DNA from: a virus
Virus record (IMG/VR): IMGVR_UViG_3300042691_029566
Span: 1 to 55,498 of that record
DNA: 55,498 nt
Reading direction: 5' to 3' (one strand)
Positions 7,601-15,114 of the stretch are shown here, piece after piece. The position numbers and the translations under genes are program-made. The notes under the pieces were generated by a model. It had not been told where the DNA came from. It saw nothing but the letters and a program-made list of their open reading frames with translations, and ran no database searches. How positions within the stretch are numbered: the first letter of the stretch is position 1; each line of letters opens with the position of its first letter.

Positions 7601-10542
7601 ATGCATTATCTAATGGTGATATGTATATGTTTTTAAACCAAAACAATACTAATAACAATAACAATCCTGAAGTATCAAATAGTTTTACAAATAAACATCA
7701 GGTTATTATGTGGTCTAAGGATACGGGATATCAAACAAGTGTATTACCTCCTATTTGGACTAATCAATATATTGGTACTGTCACACCTAATCAAGATGTA
7801 AATTATAAAAATAAAAGAATTTTAATATTGATGAGAGGGGTTGATATTCATTCACCTAGCATTGATATGAAAATTGATTTGTCACGACTTTTTGGTAAAT
7901 GGCAATATAGTTGGAATGAAAATACTGTGCCGAGTGCTCCTGACCCTAATGTTAAGTATATTATTAAGGGACAATTTAAGATGAATATTCCAATACAGGC
8001 ATCTTACTCAACTGTGGGGTCAAACTCAATTAGCTCTTCAAATCACTACCTATTTTCAAATAATGACGCAACACAAGGTGGGTATGACAAAACAACTAAA
8101 AGTTCAATTTTTTATAAGAGTTATTTGTTTGAATATAAAAATTTAGGTCAAAACAGCTTCCAACCATTTAAATCTCACATGCATAAATATTACTCGGGGG
8201 TTGGTCCTGCGATTTTTGAATCATATGCGAATTTAAATTGGCAGGCAGATTTGGGTTCTCAAAATGATAGTATTGTAGGTTTATTAAACCAATATAGAGA
8301 ACAAGTATATAATCGTCTATGGGCTAGTGGACAAGATTCTACACCTGTAAATACGGGGTTTTACCCAACACCGTCTTACTATTCAACAACGACTAAAAAT
8401 TTAACAATATCTAATAATAATTTTTATAGGAAATATTTTACTGATATATACGCTTGGACTGGACCCTATAAATATTTTGGACTTAATGAGTTATCTTCGG
8501 CATATAACTTGTCAACATATTCTTGGACTGACAGATTTTTTACAAGCAATTATTTACCTAATGAGGTAGTTGAAGGGGCTGAAATTTTTGAATCTACACA
8601 TGAAACAACTCAATATTATGCATTGATAACTAGCCCTAATGTTTCGTATCCTGATGGAGAGTTTCCATTTACGACTTACCCAACAGGGAAGTATATTAAT
8701 AAATGGGCACCAACTAATTGGGATATTTTAGATGGAAGGAGAGGTTCTCAGATGTTTAGTTTTGACTATTTTGCGCCTGAGGACCCGACAGACATTTCTT
8801 ACAGTACGTACCCATTAAATTTCTCAGATAGTAGATACATTGTTGTCAGAACTGATAGGTTACCAAGCTCAACCAACATGACAAAATTTGGGGCTAATAG
8901 TTCTTTTTTGCATCAAAATCCAAATTTTACAGTTTTTAAAATTTCTTCGGATAATGAAATTATACCATTGTCTAATGTTACTCAAATTGAGGTCACTCCT
9001 CCCGAATCCAATCAATTACTGGCACCTGAATATGAGGGGGTGTTAAAATCGGTACAAGATTGTAATTATGCAGTATTACAAGGATGTTATAGTTTTGATA
9101 CTACAAATAATGTACCGATAATATCCCCAAATTGTCAACAACTTATGTCTTATGGTAATGTTGTTAAATTTAAGTACGGTACCGGATGTTATAATTTAGT
9201 TTCATCCCCATTTGACAGTTTTAGACCTGATATTGAAAGTATTAAAGAGTGGGCTGCTAGATTAAAAATGAATTTGGCGGTTTGTTTGGATGTGTTTTCT
9301 CACACATTCTCAAACCAATATATAAATGGTGCCCTTTACATGTACGCATTTAAAAACAATAGATTTTTTAATACTTCAAATCAACCATTTAGTGAGTATT
9401 GTAAAGATGTTGTATATCTTAATGACTATTCAAACACATTCTACTATCGTAGTAGTCCATACATGACGGACACTAATACAATTAATAATGGTAAATTTAT
9501 TGGTAAACCTAATCCTGTTGGTAATTCATATGAAACAGGTAATGTAAGATTACTTGGTTCACCGACTACAATATTAGATTTAGGACCTAAAGTTATTTAT
9601 ACACAAGAATTGGTGTTTAGTGATGACTATGATGGATATATTATGGATAGATTGAAATCTACCACATATCAGGGAATTACTCAGGTAATGAATATGTTTA
9701 TATTAAGTAGGATTACAAGTCCTACTTTATCTAAATTAATTGTCCCCCAAAGTGATGACCCGAATGAAGGTGATAACGATGCAGGAGTACAATCCCTTTT
9801 CCAAAATACAAGATGGTTTAAAAACCCTTCAAACCTTGACTTATTAATTCCTCAGTCAGTTGATGGGGATTTATCTCAGATGTTGTCAATTAATTCTGAG
9901 TTTGGAATGACTGAATTCTCACCTGAAAATTATCCTGGGGATACTGTATATTTTGGATTTAGTAATCAAGGAGTGTATGATGGGTTTGCAATGTTTGGAA
10001 TTTTCTTTACAGGTAATACCCAAGATAGGGATTATATTACTCCAAGAAGAACTATATGGAATCAAAATTCTTCATTCCCTGTTAACAATGATTATGACTT
10101 TACTCAAATACCTGTTAAAACACAAGTAGTTCCTTTTTATAATTGGAAAATTTCTGATTTTAATAGTTCAGGAGAATTACAACCGACAACAATTTTTGGT
10201 ACTCAAAAAAATGATTGGTATACTGATAAATTTGGGAGCTCTTCACCGGTATATCCAAATCAATTCCAAAGTAATGGATACCAAACTATGGATAGGTTAA
10301 ATCCTACAAGTAGATACTTCCAATCAAATATTGTAAATAATAAAACAAATTATGCTCAGAATTATATTATTAATTTTAATACAACTGGGGGTACGACATA
10401 TCAGATACCAACAAACAGTGACTTTAGTAATTATTTTATAGCAGGTTCTCCATTCCATTTTTACTTTGGGTTAGTTAAAGGAAAATCTGCGTTAGATGTA
10501 TTCATAAAAAAATATTTAAATGAAAATTCAATAGTTGAGTGA
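4603..10542 (+). CDS. Giant virion protein (1979 aa) with carboxypeptidase-regulatory-like domain and membrane segments
   Basis: This is one of the largest proteins here. An N-terminal domain (about residues 47-175) has the pattern of a carboxypeptidase-regulatory-like beta-sandwich: GVVCGRVFANNGFGIPNAKVSIFIPL, then TNDSGDYMIFGVPVGNHEL. Around residues 577-612 is a long hydrophobic stretch (LNFLWFFVSFVVSVLPYLLFAIVAVVHVLAWVY), enough for one or two membrane spans, followed by an amphipathic segment and a Cys cluster CERCRC near 676. The rest is rich in Asn, Tyr and Thr, as in fibrous tail proteins. Its place directly after gp25 and gp6 points to a baseplate or tail component. The hydrophobic span may help penetrate the cell envelope, but this is inference. 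The next gene overlaps its end by 8 bases. Confidence 0.7.
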   Translation: MPKSFRIRTNLNEDRNLQVKLEQNFDTLEVLSLTVTPDEIYTRNCSDFGVVCGRVFANNGFGIPNAKVSIFIPLEEEDLYNDIISTLYPYKTLQDVNDDGYRYNLLPYTSSHSGHVPVGTFPDRSDVLIDKNVIEVYDKYYKFTVQTNDSGDYMIFGVPVGNHELFMQVDLSDIGPFSQTPQDLIRMGRAIESQVDGDLFKTSTNFDELPQIVSLRRTITVSPFFGEAEICNYNIYRSDFDLTNEAAIKIEPTSVFMGSMFSTNDTQKIGYSKFLGIVGQNKCKSSVKMGNLCDLIPGPGSIESIRQTELLDENGLPIIEEFKLDNGGKVIDENGVWVTEVPMNLDYVYTDEYGNQKISYNPNIGIPTRGKYRFKVKWQQSTKLSEEIKRAYYLVPNIKEYGWYDETEDPIKKTYSETESTQQLSVGVTTWSKSVSSAVIVRILSVKNVTNYKILNNGMVYYGKNLRPSNFPYQFTFEVEDVNEPIIINYITIPLQKFLAEGSYAFSLDWNDYANYQDAIDCKDTFYDMSYNKVYTVSNLIDRFQTSRFVWNTTQIKYIQDSTCEGNYNKFPTNDSHFRLNFLWFFVSFVVSVLPYLLFAIVAVVHVLAWVYDNILPVIDNIINRIRETIVKICNKINQFVPNWVGTINCPDWEPIDRPDNPFLNIGLPLVIYTEDGCERCRCNISNVVVATPLLTGSYGQTAILFDVTNSSSFNFTEVSATTEANIQQVGENPINQFVQINNITKDYWQKTANLVLTGNDDPELKESTNTPWTYFFDEVRGADSIIMSPQLNMGALYNLFNTKDKFFEKSFLYNGQQIYYTGWNQIKVKWQPNNNLPNDNTQFNHFDNVLVLVLDSDEVDLVSGDIITFQDPTKSLDINYTKGTTSQTGATGYTKSVTQLSVSYADPTITNGSSSANKTTTYTITGFPQNIVWSISTPSGPTPGPIQVEYASSTGVGKLPSDIEYFQVLTGMTISEYEAKSVYNHNPFTLGRRYLQVKDALSNGDMYMFLNQNNTNNNNNPEVSNSFTNKHQVIMWSKDTGYQTSVLPPIWTNQYIGTVTPNQDVNYKNKRILILMRGVDIHSPSIDMKIDLSRLFGKWQYSWNENTVPSAPDPNVKYIIKGQFKMNIPIQASYSTVGSNSISSSNHYLFSNNDATQGGYDKTTKSSIFYKSYLFEYKNLGQNSFQPFKSHMHKYYSGVGPAIFESYANLNWQADLGSQNDSIVGLLNQYREQVYNRLWASGQDSTPVNTGFYPTPSYYSTTTKNLTISNNNFYRKYFTDIYAWTGPYKYFGLNELSSAYNLSTYSWTDRFFTSNYLPNEVVEGAEIFESTHETTQYYALITSPNVSYPDGEFPFTTYPTGKYINKWAPTNWDILDGRRGSQMFSFDYFAPEDPTDISYSTYPLNFSDSRYIVVRTDRLPSSTNMTKFGANSSFLHQNPNFTVFKISSDNEIIPLSNVTQIEVTPPESNQLLAPEYEGVLKSVQDCNYAVLQGCYSFDTTNNVPIISPNCQQLMSYGNVVKFKYGTGCYNLVSSPFDSFRPDIESIKEWAARLKMNLAVCLDVFSHTFSNQYINGALYMYAFKNNRFFNTSNQPFSEYCKDVVYLNDYSNTFYYRSSPYMTDTNTINNGKFIGKPNPVGNSYETGNVRLLGSPTTILDLGPKVIYTQELVFSDDYDGYIMDRLKSTTYQGITQVMNMFILSRITSPTLSKLIVPQSDDPNEGDNDAGVQSLFQNTRWFKNPSNLDLLIPQSVDGDLSQMLSINSEFGMTEFSPENYPGDTVYFGFSNQGVYDGFAMFGIFFTGNTQDRDYITPRRTIWNQNSSFPVNNDYDFTQIPVKTQVVPFYNWKISDFNSSGELQPTTIFGTQKNDWYTDKFGSSSPVYPNQFQSNGYQTMDRLNPTSRYFQSNIVNNKTNYAQNYIINFNTTGGTTYQIPTNSDFSNYFIAGSPFHFYFGLVKGKSALDVFIKKYLNENSIVE

Positions 10543-12316
10543 TTTAGGACAAATATCAATAATTAAGGGTGAGCTCAGATATAAGGGTTCTAACGATGTG
10601 GATTTTAGATTACAAATCCCGTTAGTTAATACTATTAAAGAATATGATGAAACCGATAAAAATCTAACATTAAATTTACAACAGTTATTTGACACTGAAA
10701 GAAATGAATGTACGATTTTCAGACCGACTTGTAAATTTAGTTGGTTATTTAGTAACTCATATAGTGGATTAACTATCGGTAACACCACATCAACACCCTA
10801 TAAACCTTTTAACAATCAGTTGTATTATACTGATGTTTTAACGTATAAACAACTACAACTTACTGCCGGTAATGGAGTTAGTAATCAAATATCTTGGGCT
10901 GGGTATCCTCAATACAATGAATTTTCTTTAATTAGAAATGATTTGAATGTTAATGGATATACTAAGCTGGGAGGTGACCGACCTCATTTACATGCTTCAG
11001 ATAACTTGGCACCATACTACAATTGGTATATTCATTTGTCTTACGCTTATAGTTCAACAACTGCTCAGACAATGCAATGTGTGATGAGTAACGGCTCAAC
11101 ATATAATTGGAATTGTTCTGATGGTATACCATATTATCTTACCAGAGGATTCTTAAATGGAAAACCAATTATACAATTTGATTGTCCGATGAACCATAAC
11201 CTAAATGTTGGGGATTATGTTAAGTTAAGTAATACCTGCAATGGAGTTACGTACTTCCAAGTATATAGTCTTGGTAATGGACTAAGTAATAGTAAAAAAT
11301 TTATATTCAATGTATATGATGTTGGATATAATTGTACTATTTTAGAAAATAGTGGTATGGGAACATTCAAAAGGGTTATTGGGGAAGAAGTTCAAGGAGT
11401 GTCAAAATACTATGTAAGAAAACATAAAATTTTAACAAATTTTACAGATGCCGTTATTACCAAATCGGGGTTTGAAAAAAATGGATTAAGAGTCGTTAAA
11501 AAATTTGAATCAAAACAGTTAACTCCAAATTTAGTTTCAAGAGTTTCAGTTAAGGAAGATAGTCAATCTTATAACATATCATTTTTAAATGATATTGATA
11601 TTAATGGGTTATTAGATAATTTAAAAAGACCAATAACTGAATTATATTTCACGGTTATAAATCGTGGTTATTTTGGATGGTTTAACAAACCAATTGGTAA
11701 TACTAATACTGCTCTAAAGAAGGGATGGGAATTTAATTTAGGACCACAACTAAATGGGTGGTGGGATAGGAGTAACGTCAACTCTAACACACAAATACAA
11801 ACTTTATCATATGCTAGTTCTGTTCCTGAATATAGTAATAAGATTTTTTACTATAATTCGGATTTAAATATTGGTGATGAAATTGACGGAGATTTTTGTG
11901 AGTGGAATGATTTGGAACAAAATGAGATAGTCATTTCAGAACATTATCATAAGATAACATTTAATCCTGATGTTTTTAATATCGGAACAACAACTACTAA
12001 TCCGTTAGGTTACTATTATAAACCACATAATAAAATGGTAATTAAAGTTTTTTCAAATTATGTGGAAGAAAGTGACGGACAAATTATTAACGACTTACCT
12101 AATTACGCATTTTATAAGAAAAGTACGCAAGAATATATATGGAGAGACATTTATACATATGGATTTATTGACAATGAGGATAGAGGTGTTGATTATCCAT
12201 ATCTAAATAATTCTCACTACCCTCACAATAATTTCCAATTTAGAATTATTCCTGAGGGAACCAATATTGCAACAGGTAGTACATCAAATATTATAATAAC
12301 TGATAACTGTGAATAG
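10535..12316 (+). CDS. Putative baseplate/tail structural protein (593 aa)
   Basis: The start is a TTG that overlaps the stop of the giant gene by 8 bases; no ATG lies near. The protein is rich in Asn, Tyr and Ser and predicted beta-rich, with no motif that I recognise as enzymatic. It includes a GDRPHLHASDN stretch (about residues 148-158). Its tight coupling to the preceding gene and to the next one (also 8 bases overlap) suggests a shared subassembly of the baseplate or tail. Confidence 0.6.
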   Translation: MSDLGQISIIKGELRYKGSNDVDFRLQIPLVNTIKEYDETDKNLTLNLQQLFDTERNECTIFRPTCKFSWLFSNSYSGLTIGNTTSTPYKPFNNQLYYTDVLTYKQLQLTAGNGVSNQISWAGYPQYNEFSLIRNDLNVNGYTKLGGDRPHLHASDNLAPYYNWYIHLSYAYSSTTAQTMQCVMSNGSTYNWNCSDGIPYYLTRGFLNGKPIIQFDCPMNHNLNVGDYVKLSNTCNGVTYFQVYSLGNGLSNSKKFIFNVYDVGYNCTILENSGMGTFKRVIGEEVQGVSKYYVRKHKILTNFTDAVITKSGFEKNGLRVVKKFESKQLTPNLVSRVSVKEDSQSYNISFLNDIDINGLLDNLKRPITELYFTVINRGYFGWFNKPIGNTNTALKKGWEFNLGPQLNGWWDRSNVNSNTQIQTLSYASSVPEYSNKIFYYNSDLNIGDEIDGDFCEWNDLEQNEIVISEHYHKITFNPDVFNIGTTTTNPLGYYYKPHNKMVIKVFSNYVEESDGQIINDLPNYAFYKKSTQEYIWRDIYTYGFIDNEDRGVDYPYLNNSHYPHNNFQFRIIPEGTNIATGSTSNIIITDNCE

Positions 12317-13070
12317 AATAAAAATACTTAAAGATGGTGTTAATAATCAAATTCAAATACCTTTATTTGAAGATTGGGATTATAATAACCGAGAGGATAG
12401 TGTAAATGAGTATTCTCAGGATGTGTTACGAGAATTAGTTGGTTCTGCGACAGATTATGAAATTGCTAGATTCACAAAGAGACCAATCTATGTGAGCGCG
12501 ACGAATTCCTATATAACGTCTATTAAACACGTTTTCAAATTTTTCAATCCCGAAACCGGAACTTGGGATGAGAATTATATTAATCCAAACTATTTCTCAT
12601 TTAATGATATAAAAAATGATGACAAATCATTTAAAAATTCTTTTTTTAAATTGGATTTGTACGATAAGATGGAACAATCTAAGAGAAAAAATTTCTTAAC
12701 AATTGTTTTACAAAACAATCAGGATACATTTGAATATACTTTAAATAATAAAACTTACGTACTAAAGAAACCATCATATAGTTTAAATTACAATACCACA
12801 TCTGAAGGATTTTTTATGTATTGGTTTAAGGAATACCAAATTTTAAATTTAGATAGTTTATATATTACTGCTAAATTTTTTAATTCAAAGACTGGAGAGT
12901 TTGTAACTTTTTTAAATCAGTCAAGTAACACTAAAAGAATTATTGACTCTGAACTTTATTATAAAGTTAATTTTAATTTTAATAATTATACATATTACTA
13001 TACTGGTATTGTTAATGACGAAGAACAAGAAACAATTACTTGGTATGAATATTTAAACCCAACATCGTAA
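12309..13070 (+). CDS. Putative tail structural protein (253 aa)
   Basis: It starts with GTG at 12309, inside the end of the previous gene, and its last base overlaps the ATG of the next one (TAATG). The product is rich in Asn, Tyr, Phe and Lys with no signal peptide. I do not recognise the family. Overlapping coupling within the tail operon is the only functional hint. Confidence 0.55.
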   Translation: MNRIKILKDGVNNQIQIPLFEDWDYNNREDSVNEYSQDVLRELVGSATDYEIARFTKRPIYVSATNSYITSIKHVFKFFNPETGTWDENYINPNYFSFNDIKNDDKSFKNSFFKLDLYDKMEQSKRKNFLTIVLQNNQDTFEYTLNNKTYVLKKPSYSLNYNTTSEGFFMYWFKEYQILNLDSLYITAKFFNSKTGEFVTFLNQSSNTKRIIDSELYYKVNFNFNNYTYYYTGIVNDEEQETITWYEYLNPTS

Positions 13071-14152
13071 TGGAAACTTTTAAAATAAAAATATCACCTG
13101 AGGTTTTATCAGGGGACATTTTCCCTGAAACTTATGATGGGTTTAACTTTGGGGTGTATTCCGGGTTATCAATGGTTCTTAGCGGAGGACCTAACGGTTC
13201 ATCATTATTGACAGGATTAACTATACCTATAATGTTAACTCAAGACTCTCATGATTTTGGATACTACTCAACATTTGACGGTAATATTTTACAACAGAAC
13301 ATTATCACTAATTTTGTTTTTAGTGCTAACTCAGCTTCTCCGTATACATATTATTTTTATAACACTTCTGATAATAATTCAATTTTTACTCAGGAGTCAA
13401 TTTATAATATTGATTGGGGTGATAATACAACCACTAATAGTCAATTGATTTCACCTAATTATGTTATGCACACTTACAATCAGGTTGAATCTCAAACAGA
13501 ATTTACAATCACATTAACTCAGACAAATACTTGGGGTGTTGTTAAAGTGAAGAAAACAATTGTAGTTCCATTTACCGGTATAACAATTGAGAATACTTTA
13601 GGTACCGTTGTCTTTGTTAACAATTTCCCATTAACCCCTGATAATCCAACATCGTATAATTATATTTTTTCTGGTGACTCAATAACCGAAGTTTCACAGG
13701 CGGTAACCTCTAATTTTGTTGATGTCCCTTATGTGGTTTCAGGATTTAGTGAATCAAGATTATTTGATTTAGTTCAGTATGGGCCGGATAAATTTCCATT
13801 AAATGTATTGTTACCTGTTGATGGAGGGGGGACTGGTAAGATTAATAACATCACAACCGATGGTTACATATATTATGAAATTGATGGTATTAGTTATGTT
13901 GACTTTACTGGAGGGACCACAACATTTTCAATTAATTCGTCGGGATTTTCTAATTCAGATTTAGTTATGAGTGCTATTACAAAAAATGAGGCATTATTAA
14001 ATATAATAGACCAACCACAGATATTCTCAAGTGTATTAATTGAGAGAGGTAAGAACTCTGTTTTAGAAAACTTTAGAAGAATTGGGGAGGTTGATACTGT
14101 TGATGAGTTGGTTAATTATGGGTATGGATTTTTTAATGTTATTAGTCAATAA
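13070..14152 (+). CDS. Putative tail protein with PKD-like domain (360 aa)
   Basis: Residues about 100-172 look like a PKD/Ig-like beta-sandwich: IYNIDWGDNTTT, then MHTYNQ, then EFTITLTQTNTWG, the classic WGD...HTY...TVTLTVTN order. Such domains act as spacers or sugar-binding modules in surface proteins of Bacteroidota and in phage fibres. The remainder is beta-rich with Gly, Ser and Thr. It is the last gene of the operon before the 56-base gap that holds the motif at 14172. Confidence 0.6.
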   Translation: METFKIKISPEVLSGDIFPETYDGFNFGVYSGLSMVLSGGPNGSSLLTGLTIPIMLTQDSHDFGYYSTFDGNILQQNIITNFVFSANSASPYTYYFYNTSDNNSIFTQESIYNIDWGDNTTTNSQLISPNYVMHTYNQVESQTEFTITLTQTNTWGVVKVKKTIVVPFTGITIENTLGTVVFVNNFPLTPDNPTSYNYIFSGDSITEVSQAVTSNFVDVPYVVSGFSESRLFDLVQYGPDKFPLNVLLPVDGGGTGKINNITTDGYIYYEIDGISYVDFTGGTTTFSINSSGFSNSDLVMSAITKNEALLNIIDQPQIFSSVLIERGKNSVLENFRRIGEVDTVDELVNYGYGFFNVISQ

Positions 14153-14171
14153 CTATTAAAAAATGTGATTA

Positions 14172-14182
14172 AAACTATTTAT
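14172..14182 (+). promoter_or_regulatory. Candidate late promoter element AAACTATTTAT
   Basis: This is the third exact copy of the 11-mer. It lies in the intergenic gap 14153-14208, ends 26 bases before the TTG start at 14209, and is followed by an A/T-rich leader. Confidence 0.55.
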
Positions 14183-14208
14183 AAAAATAAAATAAAAACT
14201 AAGAAACT

Positions 14209-15114
14209 TTGGCTACAGGTAATTACGGAACGATACGATTAGCGGATGTCAGCCCACAAGATGTGGAGATAATTGTTAATTATACACCATCAAGAGATGC
14301 GGGTAACAATTTCACCTTGACTAAATTAGACACTTTACAATACCTTACACCATATTTTAATAATGGTGCAACAGGGGGGAATGCTAATGAGGTTTTAGGA
14401 GGACTTTATAATTTAGTATTGCCTACAGACCAATTTAATGCTCTTGGGATTTACACATTAATGATTAGACCTGCTCAAATTAGGACTACAATTAATGAGT
14501 GTGGTGTATTAAGTGCTCTACCTAATGTTAAAGGAATCATTATTGATTTACAAACAGTCCCTGAAGAATATAGAAATAAATTTGTTAATCAGGGATTAGT
14601 TGGTTTTAGAGTTGAGTATTTAAATGACGACGGAAGTAAGGTACCTAATTTTTTTAGAGTAATAACCTCAAACTTTTTTTGTGAACCTGTAATACAGAAT
14701 TTAACGAATACTAATGTCAAATCAATTAGATATAGTTACACCGACAGTGTTTCAAATCTAATGTTCTGTACTCTAACTCCATCATCATCACCATCGTCAA
14801 AACCAAATGCTACTCCATATATTGGGGTTGCAAATCAGAATATTATTATAACTAACACATTCTTTAACCCCACAATGGTTGAAGTTGAAATTGTTGAGCA
14901 TGATGCGTCAACACTTGCAATTGCTTTATATGGTAATCAAACTAAGTCTATGGATGATGGAATTTATACCATATATGACGATACTAATAATATATACCGT
15001 CAATACAATCTTTATGAAATCCGCGACCAATTTAATAACTTATTATATGAGGTTAGACAAGATAGAGGGGATAATATTGATTTCGGTAAAAGTTTTGAAA
15101 ATATAATAGGATAA
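14209..15114 (+). CDS. Putative tail/baseplate structural protein (301 aa)
   Basis: The proposed start is TTG (reading M-A-T-G-N-Y-G-T-I-R), as no ATG is available between the promoter motif and the conserved-looking start of the protein. The product is globular and mixed alpha/beta, with a short Ser/Pro linker (SSSPSSKPN, about residues 190-198). Its stop shares a base with the start of the large gpI/gp7-like gene. This suggests that both products act in the same wedge or tail-fibre attachment complex. No family was recognised with confidence. Confidence 0.55.
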   Translation: MATGNYGTIRLADVSPQDVEIIVNYTPSRDAGNNFTLTKLDTLQYLTPYFNNGATGGNANEVLGGLYNLVLPTDQFNALGIYTLMIRPAQIRTTINECGVLSALPNVKGIIIDLQTVPEEYRNKFVNQGLVGFRVEYLNDDGSKVPNFFRVITSNFFCEPVIQNLTNTNVKSIRYSYTDSVSNLMFCTLTPSSSPSSKPNATPYIGVANQNIIITNTFFNPTMVEVEIVEHDASTLAIALYGNQTKSMDDGIYTIYDDTNNIYRQYNLYEIRDQFNNLLYEVRQDRGDNIDFGKSFENIIG

